Numbered from the stretch's first letter, positions 12,151 to 28,007 are shown. The stretch is 64,000 bases of DNA from Nephrocerus scutellatus (GCA_947095585.1 OX352765.1:93952965-94016964); one strand, 5' to 3'. Notes: generated by a model not told the origin, from the sequence alone. Made by a program: numbers and translations.

Positions 12151-13189
12151 ATCTAAAATAATACTCTCAGAAAAGTATTATTTGAGTCCTCAGCAAGAAA
12201 TCGCGTCCGATGTAATGAGATGACTGAGGAATAATTATTTGGGACACGGCTATTTACTCAAACAATGACTGTCACATGAATCAGAGATGACCGAAATCGC
12301 ACATCGAAACTTTCGACCACACCCACTATGCATTTTTACGGTGTGGAGAAGTGTCATCTGCCTGTCACTCAAGCTATCCGGTGCTGATGTCTCGGTCGGC
12401 TGACCACCCAGTTCCGTAATTAAGCTATTTTGCCGTAATGAGTTTATAAGCTGCTGGTTCGCTATAGAATTCATGACAAATGCCGATAGTCTCCACAGTG
12501 ATATTCAGACAGCGATGTGCACGTCATTATGACACCACCGGTGCGGTCGTTAACGAACCTCGAAGCTAGGGACACAAATGTGTGTGATGCGAGCTACAAT
12601 GGGTAGTGTTTCCATTTGACTTGGACTAATAAACCAAAAAAATCATTTCTCCAGACTTTAATTCAAAAAAAGAGTCCACATTCTACTGCCAAGATAGGGA
12701 AATCTCAATCCATGTACTCCTAGATTTCAAGTAATCTGTGTGGTGTTCCAGGTAACTAAAAAAAGTTTGACGCTCAGCTGTTCATGCTAAGTGCATACTG
12801 TACTTCTTCATTTCGGCATTTAAAAAAATTCCGGATGTTTTTGGCTAAATCTTCTGCTCGTTTTGTCCAAAGTGAATTTTAATTTCGCCGATGACTGTCA
12901 CTATTTAAGGCAAGTTGTTAAAAAATGAGTTAATCACTTTTTTTATTTGCAAAGTAATCTCGACAACCGGTCTCATGATGATGATGATGGAAAAGATGTA
13001 AATTACGAGCGGCACAAATGCGCAGTTGTGTGGTCGGTGTTCCTCGGTCGGTAATTATTATTTAAAAAAAAACAGACGATGAAACAAGAACAACAACAAC
13101 ATTACACTTTGCCGAATTTACGTCTTAATGTAAATAGGCAGACAAAGAAATAACGCAGTTTGTGTTTAATTAGACCAACCAGACAACCT
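12151..13189. other. Unassigned non-coding DNA
   Basis: No recognised gene. Short minus frames such as 12474-12250 have no identifiable domain. An ATG run lies at about 12975-12988 and CAA repeats near 13090-13100. Confidence 0.4.
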
Positions 13190-14770
13190 GAGGGGCGGCT
13201 CGGCACAGACAATTCTCTCCGACCGAATTACCTTTGGTTTGCATGTAATTTTGATTGGCAGCCTGTTGAAGTGTGACATTGATGCGCAGTCAGGAAAGCC
13301 TCTAAAGAGAAGAATTTGTTGTGTCTGTGAGTAAACCCCCCACAAAGCAGAACTTGTCCTCTTCACTAGAAAATATAAAATTCCACCTGTTGACCCACCC
13401 TCTATAAAGGCCACAAGCATATCCTTCTCGGAGAGAGCTGGAGGCCTAATATACAAAAGAGAGTTGGCAAAGTCACAATCGCACTCTCATCCTGTAAAAA
13501 AGCATCGGTAACAAATGGGGTCTTCAACCCCATATCACTCATTGGCTTTATATTTCGCTAATAAGACCTACACTTCTGTACGGTGTGGTGGTCTGGTGGA
13601 CTGTCTTAGTTAAAGTGGTAAATCGCGAAAAACTAAGCATAGTCCAACGATCAGCTTGTCTAAGTATGAGCGGAGCATTCCCCACCACCCCATCCGCTGC
13701 ACTAGACATACTGTTCAACCTAACACCACTCGACATCTTCAGCAGACAAGTTGCTGCTATTCGTCTTAACGCAACCTCACAGGGGATAAGAAATAAACTC
13801 GGACACCCCTCTATTCTGACTTCATTCAGAGCTTCACCAGGAGGTATAGACTACACCATTCCACAATTACATTTCAACAATAACTTCCAGGTCCACCAGA
13901 TCACTCTGGGAAGAAGGTGCTATCTCGGAAGATGAATCAATCAAAAACTGATGCTGGGGTAGGCGGAGGTGTTTTCTCGAAAAGGCTTAATATTAGTCTC
14001 TCTTTCCGTCTTCTCAATCACTGCAGTGTCTTTCAAGAAAAAATCATGGCGATAAAAGATGTCCTGTTTTAGCTGAAGAGAAACGTTTAATCCACTAAGG
14101 ATATCCGCATCTTCTCGGATAGTCAAGTAGCTTTGAGATCCATAGAATCCGTCACTACGCACTCTATTGTAGCCCTAGATTGCCGATCATCTCTCAGGGA
14201 GACGGCGGAGCTGTTCAACATTCACCTGTACTGGGTGCCGGGGCACTGCAGGGCTAATGAACTTGCCAAAAATTGTACTACGCTGCCCCTTTTACCTGGA
14301 AATGGTTTCTTAGGCATACCGCTTGCTACATGCAAACCCATGTTAAAGCAGGATGCTGTTGACAAAACCACCCTTAGATGGTCAAATGGTATAACTTGTG
14401 TAGCGACAAAACAGATCTGGCCAAAGCTGGATCTGAAACGCACCAAGTGTTTGATCTTTCTAATCAGATTGCAAATAAGTGCTACAATAGGTGTCATTAC
14501 GGGGCACTGTCTTATAAGCAAGCATGAGGCAAGGCTGTGTGTATTTTACAATGACAGCTGCATGTACGAGAAGGACGAAGAGACAAATTCTTCACTCGCT
14601 TCTCTGCACATGCACAGCTCTTTCTCTAAAACGTAAGCCTTATTTAACAGAGACGCTTCATTCGAAGCTCTAACTGGTTCAACGAGTAGGCCGAGAAATC
14701 TTCTCGATCCATGTGCCATCACAATGGACCATCATTTTTCTATGTTGGTCGGTTTCTTGCCGACAGCCAT
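13190..14770 (+). pseudogene. LOA/R1-like retrotransposon remnant: RT end, post-RT domain, RNase H and C-terminal domain
   Basis: Plus strand, in several frames. At 13300-13450 there is a VNP..AELVLFTRKYKIP strip followed by SERAGGLIYK. At 13560 comes LIRPTLLYGVVVWWT, then IVQRSACLSMSGA and ALDILFNLTPLDIFSRQVAA to 13770. The RNase H part reads IRIFSDSQVALRSIESVTTH (about 14100-14160) and LYWVPGHCRANELAK (about 14228-14270). A C-terminal domain follows with LKRTKCLIFLIR, TGHCLISKHEARL and NDSC (to 14565), resembling the Cys-rich end of these pol proteins. The RNase H start, with its first Asp and Glu, is lost between 13935 and 14090. Multiple stops; dead copy. Confidence 0.85.
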
Positions 14771-15175
14771 CCCAACCTAACCTAAACGTAATGTGTCAGA
14801 AGTATTAAAAACTACTTTGAAATTATATCGGAAATCGGACTTATGATGTAAAATACACTGATTGTGTTGTATCTATTACATTGCGAAGTGGTTTATTTAG
14901 GATGTGTGCGGTTGTGTACCCATTGCTAGCACTATGGTTTCCTGGGTTTTCGCTTGGTACAGTATAGGTCAGTACTTTGGCACATAGGGTTAGTGCGGAG
15001 CGAATTCGGAGGACGTACAAACGAAGAATTTAGACATAGTGTTTATAACATTGGGACTGCGTTACAATGTTGTTTATGTTATGTGTTATGTGTTATTTGT
15101 TATCTGTCATGTGTTAGGTTCTTATGGCCGTGACAAAGTCTAATAATCTTCATAGATACTAGTAGAGCCCTTCTG
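14771..15175. other. Unassigned; degenerate TGTTATG repeats
   Basis: A degenerate run of TTATGTG/TTATTTG steps lies at about 15070-15115. Otherwise no recognised feature. Confidence 0.4.
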
Positions 15176-15335
15176 GGATACTAGCTTACACGATTCAAGA
15201 TCTTTTAGATCATCCTTAGTGCACCAAGTCTGTATTAGACGATTGTTTGGTCCTTGTTTTTTTTAGTCGCTACTGGCTGCGCCCATACTGGAACAGCGTA
15301 TAAGAGAACTGAGCGCTGACCACTCTGGATACGAC
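15176..15335 (-). pseudogene. Short non-LTR RT fragment, R1/LOA type
   Basis: The minus strand at 15330-15240 reads SGQRSVLLYAVPVWAQPVAT, which resembles the post-RT motif SV..S.LLYA.P.W of R1-like elements and aligns with LYALVWWPA of the copy at 1-1985. Only about 50 codons are recognisable, so the clade is uncertain. Confidence 0.45.
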
Positions 15336-17917
<2,582 letters not shown>

Positions 17918-19969
17918 ATATCGTCATCTTTGTCTTTTTTAAGATACCACCAAATTAAAATATTGCTTCCAGTGATTAACTTTGACAGTTGCACTCCCTC
18001 GGTTGCATCAGCGACGTCATGGACCAATAAAGTCATTCTAATGATGTACTATGTAATGTAATTTGCATACAAGACGAAGGAAGAAGTAAGTCTTTGTCTA
18101 TGATGAAGTAGCTAGTCATATAACATTCTTTCTATAGTGGCAAACCATGGCTCACATTAATTACCAACAACAACAACAAAGCTCCACTTAATTGCAGTTC
18201 ATCCAACGATTTATTTTCTTTTCAAATTATTACCCACAAGATCTACCTACCGGAAAGGCCGGCCGAAACGTCAGTCGTCCGTTGTCTTCTTAAATTCTCT
18301 TCGCCCAATTATCGACATGAAATGCTGCCTACTGATGCGGCACAACGCGAGGATGCCGAACCTCCTGTGATATCTTAAAATAATAACACATCTTCATGTT
18401 TCCAAACGATTAAATCTGGGATACTCTGGATCACTCTGAAGCGGTAGCGGTAGCACATCGCATCGAGATCGCTTTACTGGCCTGATGGCCACCTAAGGAG
18501 GAAACATCTTTTGTGCTGGACCTGGGTCAACAACAATTATTATTCCATAGATAGTTTGCTGTTGAAGCAGTAATTATACACACACTGAGACATATGACTA
18601 TAAAGTAATAGAGGAATCAATGATAAATCAGCCAGCCTGCCGACCGGATGAGCTGCAAAGCAACAGCTTTACCTTCTGTCCATCTCTTAATTAGCCTCTT
18701 CCTTGCATTGACTGCACTGTGGTGATGTGATGTGGTGTGCTGTTGTGTGGTCGGTTGGTCGGTTATCCGAGAAGGCAACAGATCCAAATTTACGATCAAT
18801 TAATTTGAATCCCCACTTAGATAACAAATACAACAACAACAACAACAACAACCGATCGATCGGCTGGCATGGCAAAACAGAAACTCACACTCACTCGAAA
18901 TTGCTTCGGCAGGCACAGTCGCTCTGAGTAGTGGTAATTACACGTCGGACGTCATTAACTGGGTTGCTCCAAAACATTTCAGATTGTGAGAGAGAAACCT
19001 TGAACTTGACCAAATGTTACTTAAGGTCAGCCTAAATAATATACAGACAGAAGATTTCCGAGAGAAATAAAAGGAGGCAACGATCTTGACAAAAAGGTTC
19101 AGTATGGGTTTTTGGTTTTTCATTAAGAGTGCCCCGATTTTGTATTTTTATTTCAAATAACCTACGTTGAAGATATCAATAAAATAATATTTGAGGTTTT
19201 AGCTCCATCAATTCCGTTAATTATGCAATAAAACATCACTTGAATGTCCTCCATGGGGACGATTGTACGAGTGAATGCTCTGAACCCAATTTTTCATGAC
19301 TTTTTTTGTGCATAAATCAGCCTGCTGGAATTTTCGCGTTTCTCAGTATATCAAGATCATCTAAAGACCCTGTGCTATTGGCATAGACCAGCAGTTCACA
19401 ATCTTTTTTTGGTGGAGGACAACTTTTTAGGAGAGAAATTCGTCGTCGCGGAACAATTCGTACTTTGTATGCCATTTATCACAGTTTCTTTTTTATTGAA
19501 TTGGATATATTATGTTGATTCAATATTATTTCAGTATCAAAAAATGTAAAGGTAAACAACAACAACACAGTGAACCTTATAGAATAAAGAATAAATACAT
19601 AAATATGATTGCATGACTGGAGTTCGCCCTTTAGAGCACAAGACAGTTTTTTCAGCGTGCGTGTGAACATTTGTCAGTTTGTACGTTTATCAGTTTGTTA
19701 ACTCGTATATTTGGACTTATACCAGTCAGATTTGGATGGGAATTGCTTTAAAACAATTGGTTAGCACTCGGCTTGCGATGGCGTAATTTTTGTAAGTGAA
19801 ACTACTTTATCGGCGGAGTGGAGAAAACTTAGCACGTTATCAAAAATAATTTTCTGTTGCAATTTTGTGTTACATTTTTGAATTCTTGTGACTAAGTAAT
19901 TTCTCAAGCGATAGGCTGAACTAAGGTGCGACTATAAGACTTGTTCCTATCGAAATTCTGGGATACGGT
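17918..19969. other. Unique non-coding DNA
   Basis: No gene recognised. A CAA microsatellite lies at 18829-18851. A small GC/TC-rich block lies around 18240-18500. Short frames have no domain. Confidence 0.45.
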
Positions 19970-20112
19970 CATTTCTCAAGCTCTCTCTCTTTTTGGGTAT
20001 TTTTTTGTCTTTTGGGTTCATTTGTGGGTCTTTTTATGATTCTTTTTGGGGTTTTGGGGGTCTTTTGATGGTCTTTTTGGGCCTTTTATGGGTCTCTTGA
20101 GGGTTTTTGCCC
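19970..20112. repeat. Degenerate GGTCTTTT-type low-complexity array
   Basis: Irregular steps of GGTCTTTT, TTTTTGGG and GGGTTTTTG fill this stretch. The text resembles one strand of the arrays at 43561-44033 and 53727-54178, but the flanking sequences shared by those two are absent here, so relationship is uncertain. Confidence 0.55.
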
Positions 20113-20624
20113 CACAACATCAAGAAGTTTCGCTTACACTGCGCATAAAGGTTACACGCACTGTTTTCTTTTATACATAGACGAAGTAGATAGGAAACTG
20201 AGAAAAACACTCAATCTACGTAACGCTATCGATTTTTTTAGTCTTAAGGTATGAAATGGTTAATGTGTTTTTTCACTAAGAGACAGTCCAATTATTGTGA
20301 AAATATTTACAAATTTTGCAGCATTAACCCGATTAAGCTGCACAAGTATGCGTCTTGCTAAGTGTCACTGGAATTGCTTCTAATTGCTGTTTAATGGAAC
20401 GCTTAAGCCGGGTATGATGACATTCAATTTTCTCATTATACTCAACACAGTATTTAAGATTCATTTAAAAATTGCCACATACGTAGCTTGTTGTTATAAT
20501 GACAATATGTTGATGAAGATGAGGGATCACGATGATAACTATGATGATGGTAATTGGATGATAATTGAGTTTCGAATTTACGAAAATTGGAAATTAGTTG
20601 GCGCATAGTGAACACAACAATTCA

Positions 20625-20628
<4 letters not shown>

Positions 20629-20672
<44 letters not shown>
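20629..20672. repeat. (GA)n microsatellite
   Basis: About 44 bp of uninterrupted GA dinucleotides, followed by a shorter GA run at about 20684-20697. GA runs are common in fly DNA and can bind GAGA-type factors; no other evidence of function. Confidence 0.9.
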
Positions 20673-20674
<2 letters not shown>

Positions 20675-20697
20675 TATAAGGGGAAAGAGAGAGAGAT

Positions 20698-22649
20698 GGC
20701 GAGGTCTCAAATTCTATTTGAAGCAATCAACGAGTAACTAACTATGACGATGCTGACAGCTTAAATTCGATTATGAAAACGTATCTTCAGTGCTGTATGT
20801 GTATCTGTGTATGCACAGGTGCATTGGTATCGATATTTAATTCGATTTGCTATACGTTCTTGGTTGGGGCGGCTTATTTGTTGTTGGGTTGCGGTGATTC
20901 GTATGTGTTTTAATATTTCAGCATTTACAGTCGAATTCAGTATACTTTTGGTTAATAGAGAATTTACATGAAAATTTGTGGGGCTCTGGTTTTTGCCCAC
21001 TTGCTACATGCTGTCCGCTCCTCTGCTAGCAACTCTTAGGTAATAACTTCCTTTTAGTTTCCCTTTGAATTCAGGGTGCTATTCCTCATTGCTTGCTGTA
21101 TAATTCTCTGTCTCGAGGTCTAACTACTCTTCAGTTCAAAGGGGAATTGTTTTCTAGACATAGTTCAAACTTGCCCCATAAGTACTGTTCTGGGGTCGAA
21201 TGATATTTCGACTATACGTTAGCATGATCGGAGAGGGGTCCGAGTTCTTGCTCCGCTAATCTTCAACGTGTAGACAGTTACATGATATATTTTTGACCAT
21301 GACCATATCCAATAGGTCAGGAAGTTTACTTGGGTCGGTCAGTCGGATATTTTTGTAATCGGATTAAAACTTATAACTTTGTACGCCAACAACTAACATC
21401 AAAAGCCTCATAATACTACACCATGAATAATTATCATATAACACAACTTAGTTATAGTCACTTTAACGTAAATAGACTAAAAGCTTCAATAATAAAATTG
21501 TCCACAAACATTAGAGCATCGGGCATTTAGTTACAAGCAAAAAACCTAAATGCAAAAGCCCTAACTGCATTGCGTTTCTAATTCCCGAGTTCATGACGCA
21601 GTTCATATTGACAAACACTGGAGGACAAAAAAAGTCTCCAATTAAATATCGAATATTTTGTTGTCCTGCCGGAAAAGTTTGGTGGAGTTAGGAACAAATG
21701 AATTTAGGGTCGAATGAAAGTCCTGAATGCATAAATATCACGTTCCCTTAGATATAAAAACAATGTATTTTCGAGGGTTAAACCAACAACAACAACAACA
21801 AACCGACCCCAACACACAACCAAACATTTAGTCTATAAAATCGGACAAAAACATCTCCGCCTTTCGCAGCACCACGTCCGACACTTTGTCACACACTGTG
21901 TCATCAGAACGCCCACTTCTATCTAACAGACATCAAATCCGCACTAAAGCCGCTTAGGACGTCCTGCCGCGAAAAAAAACGCAGAAAACAAAATTAAATC
22001 CCTGTTTTTCGCGCTATTTCCAAGCGGAAATAAATAAACAACAAACCAGAATAGGATTTTCTCAATAAAATGGAATTTATTTCGAGCAATTAAAGTTCGG
22101 AAATCGGTGGCTCACATACACAGAGCCTATGCACGAGGGACAGCCTCGAGCGACACAGAGGGAAATTTCAATTCAATTTGGGAACGCAACATCAAAAAAA
22201 TACGAACTTCGATGAACACGAGCTGTTTCAGTGTGCAGATTTGACGGTTTCTGATCGAGTTTCGCCCATCAGCACTGATTTTATTAGACCACCATGAAGA
22301 GAAGCAGGGTTGCTAATAAGAACGATGTGGTACCAATTAATTAATTGTAATGCTTTAATGTCCAACAATCATTAATTGAGTTTTTTCTTTAATTGAGTAG
22401 ATATTTGAGTGATGCTGATGACAAGAAGGTTCTTCCTCGCTGGTTCTTCCCCAGCGATTCAATGCGAAATCAGACACCTTTACAAAATAAGTGTTTTTCT
22501 AAATGTCTTGCAAGTTTAAGAGATATTTTCTCTAAAGACAACAAAACAATACCTGCGACGGACCAATATTCACAGAGCTGCCATATAATCTTAATTTTTA
22601 GTGGAAACCAAAAGGACATTGAATAGATGCATCTTAGGCATTTCTTGCC
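20698..22649. other. Unique non-coding DNA with homeodomain-like motifs near 22340
   Basis: No coding gene recognised. A CAA run lies at 21785-21801. At 22334-22400 several TTAATTA/TTAATTGA motifs cluster, the core bound by many homeodomain proteins. The 77-residue plus frame at 22393-22626 has no recognised domain. Confidence 0.35.
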
Positions 22650-24560
22650 AAATTTGCAACTTTAACCATCATAATCATATGTGGGCTGGCCTCCCGCAAA
22701 AAACTTCTCCACCGGTGCCGATATCGAGTCGATGTTATTAAGAGTCACCGGAATCCTCTTTATCACAAACTTGGCAAAAATTATTCATAAGACTTTCCTC
22801 TAAAACTCGAATAGGAGAGGTCAGACTGCTTTTTGCTAAGCACCCGAGTCTCGGATCCATATGTACTGGTATGCAGCTAGTCTTAGTCACCAGCAGCTTT
22901 GATTTTATGGCTAAACTCCAGGATTTAAAGTGTCTGTGGCTTTGTTGGCTTCTTGTTATCGGCTCCTAAAATATACCCAAAGTAGTTAAAGATTTTCTTC
23001 TTTCTTCTTCTTCTCTCATCCGAGCTATATTTGATGCCCATAGGAGCTTTATTCTCTTTACGATGTCAACATCTCGGCAACGCTCGTATTATAGAGTCAC
23101 CGAAATCCTCTTCATGGTATGCACATACAGGGCCAAAATTCTTCATAAGACTTTCCTCTAAAACTCGAATAGGAGAGGTCAGACTGCTTTTTGCTAACCA
23201 CCCAAATCTCGGGTCCATATGTAAGTACTGGTATGCACCTAGTCTTAGACACCAGCAGCCTGTACTTTATGGCTAAACTCCAGAATTTAAAGAGTCTTTG
23301 CAGACTATACAGTGGGCTTTGTTGGCTTTTATCGGATCCTAAAATAGACCCGAAATAGTAAAAGATTTTCGCTCCGCGTCGCGATCCAATATCCTTAATT
23401 GAGAGACAATTGGTGAATCTTCTGCTGGAAGTAATGGCCACCATTAACTATGATTTTCTCTCATTTATATGCAGCCGTAGTCTTCACCCAGTTCATCTGG
23501 ATGAAGTTTTCCTGTACAGCTCTTGGGTTTCTACCAATAATGTTACTATCTCGGATCAATTTCTTCAACGCCATGCCATGTTGAAAATAACTTAGGCCTG
23601 TCCATCGTTTTGTCAAAACTCACTATAGATATTATATGGATTTGATAGTGATCGGGATATCTTTTCTTGACATATACGGCTTTAAAACATATAAACAGAT
23701 AAACATATGTTATAGTGACTTTTGCATCGCTAACCATTTTTCCATCGCCTGTCTGATCAGTTGTGCATTTGCCAGGGATGAAGCCACACCGGTATTGACC
23801 AAAAATAGCCGACTAGATTAGCCTGTCTTTTAGGATAGAGGAGCAAATCGTATACCCGGTTTTTAACAACTTTATACCACGATAGTTGCTACACGTTGTG
23901 ATATCTTGTAACGTGTGGGACAACTGCCACGTGAACATCTATACTTTTCCATATTGTAAGTATGTAGTGTTTTCTAAACCACTGTCCGAGAGTTTTACGA
24001 TGCCGCATCGATATTAACGATGCCAAAACAATGTAATAACGATGACACATCAAATTTTCTCCCGTCCTCTGGCATTGCTTCCTCTATTAGTTCATGAATA
24101 GCTTGGTGTAATATGGGGCTTCCAGATTAAGTCAGCTCCGCTGGGGTTCCATATGATCCCGAAGCCCGAGAATGTTTTCTGTCTTTGTTGTTGAATCAAT
24201 CTGCTTCTTCTTTTTCATCGTCTGGGAAAACCTCTATGGGTACGTGAATATTTATGAGGGTTATTTTCTTCACTTTGGACCACACCGATCACATGATACC
24301 TTGCATGACAAATGTAGTATATATCCATTCTCTGATTTTTTAAAGACACTACCGCATCTTCTTAATTGCTGTTGTGTCAGCTTTATATTTAGCCGGGTAT
24401 TGGCAGCTCTAGCTCTATACATAATGAAGGTAAGATCCATGAGAAGATTCTTAAGTCGTTTACCCGTTCTCGTTGATGTGATCGCTGTCGTGGATTCAGT
24501 TTTTCCGTGGATGGCTTGGGTGTTCTGTAATAATGGTCTTTTTATTGGTGAGGTTATAAG
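22650..24560 (-). pseudogene. Long RTE-like retrotransposon copy with internal duplication (copy C)
   Basis: Minus strand. The 3' end near 22660 shows an ATGATGG-like tail, and gcctcccgc marks the shared 3' UTR (22689-22697, as ggcctcccgc). The C-terminal RT region is present twice (22741-22999 and 23093-23369). It is followed by AVLTYGPEIW-like text, RT remnants at 23430-23600, the N-terminal RT half at 23740-24150 (FIPG..TTDQ region, YRG region, then the linker starting DGIP) and an endonuclease-start remnant at 24250-24500. That last part aligns with 57400-57640 of copy I. The active-site box is deleted. Many stops. Confidence 0.8.
22741..23369. repeat. Tandem duplication inside RTE copy C, offset about 352 bp
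   Basis: The block starting AGAGTCACCGGAATCCTC at 22741 recurs at 23093 as AGAGTCACCGAAATCCTC. Both then share CTTTCCTCTAAAACTCG, GGAGAGGTCAGACTGC and later GCTTTGTTGGCTT and TAAAGATTTTC. Divergence is moderate, so the duplication is old, but it must post-date this subfamily. Confidence 0.85.
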
Positions 24561-27500
24561 CCTCTAATCAACCTTACTTTGTTTCTGATTAAATCGCACT
24601 TTCGCCAGTCAGAATAGATACATACTGCATTTTATTTCCCGTATTCTGCTAAAGGGGAAAGTCCTTTCTGATCAGAAGAGAAAGGCGTTGAAGGTAATTG
24701 GGAATAGTAATTTCAATCATTACATGCTTTGGTACATTGTTTGGTACCAAAAGTTAACGTATCCAGTAGCTATTAAACAAGATACAAGCATTAGATACCC
24801 AACTATACATACCGATACCGAACTATCACCATCTAGACTTTTCTGTAAAGGAATATGCTGTTAAGAAGTCGATTTTACCTACTCGTGGATGTTATCAACT
24901 GCTTTTTACACAACAAGGCTGTCAAACGCCTTGTGGTAGTGCTACGTGTATTGCTAACACTGCGGATTAGACTTAAAAATTCCAATTTAGGTTTTCCCAT
25001 TTGTTTATTGTATTTTTAAGAGCGGGGGACACCTGTGTTAATTTTGTTAGCTGTCTGTTGTCTGTTGTCAGTCTCAAACGACACGGTGTGTTACCTAAAA
25101 AGAAGAATTCAACTGTCACTCGCCAAGTAGCCTTAGCCTTTGGCACTATGTACTTTGCTCTATGATTTATTAACTGACCGCTAAACAAATGATTTACGAA
25201 ATTGTTTAGGATTTGTCGGAAACTCATCTCGGACTTAACTTTCGCGAATTTTGCGAAATCACAATAGGTGGTGCGCAAACCAAACAATATTTCAATAAAT
25301 CATCATACGAGCGCGGCCAACAGACGCCTGTAGCGAAAAGTTACCTATACGTTTGGAGCAGTTTCGAAAGCGCAGCGTTCCTATTTAGCATTTTACCAAC
25401 ACCTCCTTCGGTCATGTGCGCTACTCTGGTGAAGCAACCTGTTAGTTATATGCTGTCATACTGCTAGTAGTAGCATGACGAAATGTTAAGTGTTACATGA
25501 TCTCCCCTGCCCCCGGCTGCTGAGGTTCAGTGACTCAGGTGACTATAGTCTGCATTTTGTGCATTTTGCGCACAACGTGGAGGCGGACATGTGCGAGAAA
25601 TCTCCTGAAAGCGCAAACACCTTTTTTTGAGCTCGGCAATGTCCAATTGATGCATTGCGTTACGTACTACCCGAGTGACTATGCATTTTGCTAGCTTATC
25701 GTTGCAACACTCGGCATGCAGCACAGCACAGCACCTGTCGCTCTGGATGGTGGATTTCCGCGCAGGTTTAAACATCCAACGCACAGTTCGGTCAACCTGT
25801 TTCACAACCTAAACAAGTGACGTGAGTTTATCGCGATTTGAAATCTTGTTATGCACAGAAAGAATGACGGACAGACAGAAAGACAAGGCAGGATACTGTA
25901 TGAGTTTGTTTGTCAATTTCTCGTAGAGCTTAGCTCTGTACGAACGCGCAGATCTGCAGATTTTTTGGTTTTTAATTTTTGATTTATTCCAAATGCAGGC
26001 GCAGGCGCACGCTCCGCCACATTCAAATCAGAGCATGGCACGCGACGGAAGCAATAAATTTCACTTCTAATACACTCGACAGGCGACGTTGTTGACTTTT
26101 GAATGGGCGAAGTGAATGGATGAATGGATGGATGGATGAATGTGCGTTTTATCCTTGCATCGCGCCACTAATCAAATCCGAATGTTGTCGAATTAAATCG
26201 CAAATGAGTAAATGTGCGAAAAACTAGAAATTTTTGTTTAATTGACAGCGATAGAGTCTTATCTGAATGCGTGTCTAACGCTTGTCAACTACTCGTACAA
26301 GCTGCGCTGGCGAAATTGTACATTTGCTTTTGTGTGAGATTTGCCAGATTGATACCTGAGATACTTGTCACACATCTCTACATCTCTATGTTATATCTAG
26401 ATATCTAGAGCGAGACACTTGTCGAAGTCAACCAAATACGTCAATGTAATCCCTTGTCACGACCACTGTATTTGCGTTGATGTCATTAAAATGACACGAT
26501 ATCCTCTTGTAGAATACTAAGACAGCTGACAGCCGTTGAAATTAATTAGGAAAAATCTTTTCATTATCTGGTATCTTATATCTGTCAATGTTTGATTGAT
26601 GTTACGGCAGCGAGTTGTTGAAAGTATGGGCTAATTCTTATTACTGCGTGTTGGCCATTTGTATTCCTTTTCCAATTAATAAATTGGAAAAGGGTCGATA
26701 GGCTAAAGAACTTTCTATTGGGAGCTTGAACATTGCGCCATTTTAATGATATTCTCTTGAATGATAAAGCTTACGGCCATCCTGTCATCAAAGTCGACAT
26801 TTTCTGGCATTTATTTTCATTGACATTCTCACGACTGATGTTTGATTGGAGTAGTAAATAGATAAGGAAATGAGAAATCGCATTTTACACAAAGCACATA
26901 GATTCCTTCGTGCTGCGAAATAAATCATCAAAGACGAACTCAGACAAACAAGGAAATCGCTTTGTATCTACTTGACTCAATCATTATTTCACACCCTCAC
27001 ATCGGTTTGATCGAAACTCCTTGAGTTTCACGAAGAATTAGTTATAGATAAGCCCGCTGCTGAATATGCACAAAATACATAGAAATAGTATCGATCGAGT
27101 GTGCATCTTAAGGAATTCATTTTGTGAAAGGGTCTCCCGGATGCCACAGAGACATTGGACGGAATTCGCCTGCCAATGTGGTTGGCATTTATATAAAAGA
27201 ATCGTATACAGCGAACGTTGCACCACCGGTGAACTTAAGTTAATTGACAATTGACTGAGCACTGGGTATATTTATAAGACAACATTTCCGTTGAGCAAAA
27301 ATTAAATTTCGAATCCTTGCTATCCAAGCGCGATTTTGGCTACAAATTGATAAGGAATACGAATGATTGTTGGTATTTACCTGGGCAACTTCCACATTCA
27401 GGTTTTAATGGTATAGCTACATTAGTATCTAGAACTTGGACTTTCAATTGGAGCACATTGTTTCGAACCGACAATGAATTATTGAAATTGAATTCGAGTG

Positions 27501-27834
27501 GATCCTTTATCGATTTGGAGTAAGAACATTGCCACGAGGTGATGTTTCTCGTTTGTATTGTGAAACTTTTCTCCAAGAGGACAGGCTGCGATTTTATGCA
27601 AAACACACACATCTGTGAAATAAGATTTGCATGCAGATATCCTTCATCTAACCGTGTGTGGTATCGAGAGTTCAAAATTACATTCGATCTACCTGTCGCG
27701 GACGATTCCTCTGGTGCAGTTGGCACGGTTACTACTCGTATGTGATTGCAAATACGTACCTGAGAGTTCGCAACTGACAGTTTGAAATTTGAGTGTGCAC
27801 AGAAATTCAGAAAAATATTCTTCTTAAATTAACT
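24561..27834. other. Unique AT-rich DNA without recognised gene
   Basis: Short frames (for example 25287-24973, 25805-25527, 27726-27340 on minus) have no domain I recognise. A GGAT/GAAT run lies at 26112-26140. Nothing else is supported. Confidence 0.45.
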
Positions 27835-28007
27835 AACCGACGGATGTGAGAGGAATTTTTCCGTGACAAGGGTATTACTCTCGGAACGTTTGTCACCCAT
27901 TCGCGAGAGGTGGGAAACCGAGAAAAATACTTTTGGTGTTACTGGGATTCGAACCACGAACCTCCTGCTCAGCAGCCATGTGCACTTCCACTGAGCCACG
28001 GCGCCCA
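27835..28007 (-). mobile_element. tRNA-derived SINE candidate
   Basis: Read on the minus strand from 28005, the sequence starts GGGCGCCGTGGCTCAGTGG, a good RNA polymerase III A box in a tRNA D-arm context. It continues through a GCTGCTGAGC loop region and reaches GTGGTTCGAATCCC, a canonical B box/T arm, at about 27958-27945. The two ends of the supposed acceptor stem do not pair (GGGCGCC against AGTAACACC), so this is not a functional tRNA. A further 110 bp of tRNA-unrelated sequence follows to about 27835. Head plus unrelated body is the layout of a tRNA-derived SINE. Only one copy was noticed in the window. Its 5' end abuts RTE copy D. Confidence 0.55.

Noticed and set aside
19970..20112. 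A further copy of the unclassified array-bearing repeat
   Set aside because: The GGTCTTTT text is similar, but the flanking blocks shared by the other copies are absent.
27940..28007. A functional tRNA gene on the minus strand
   Set aside because: The B box is good but the acceptor and T stems do not pair, so a SINE head or tRNA pseudogene fits better.
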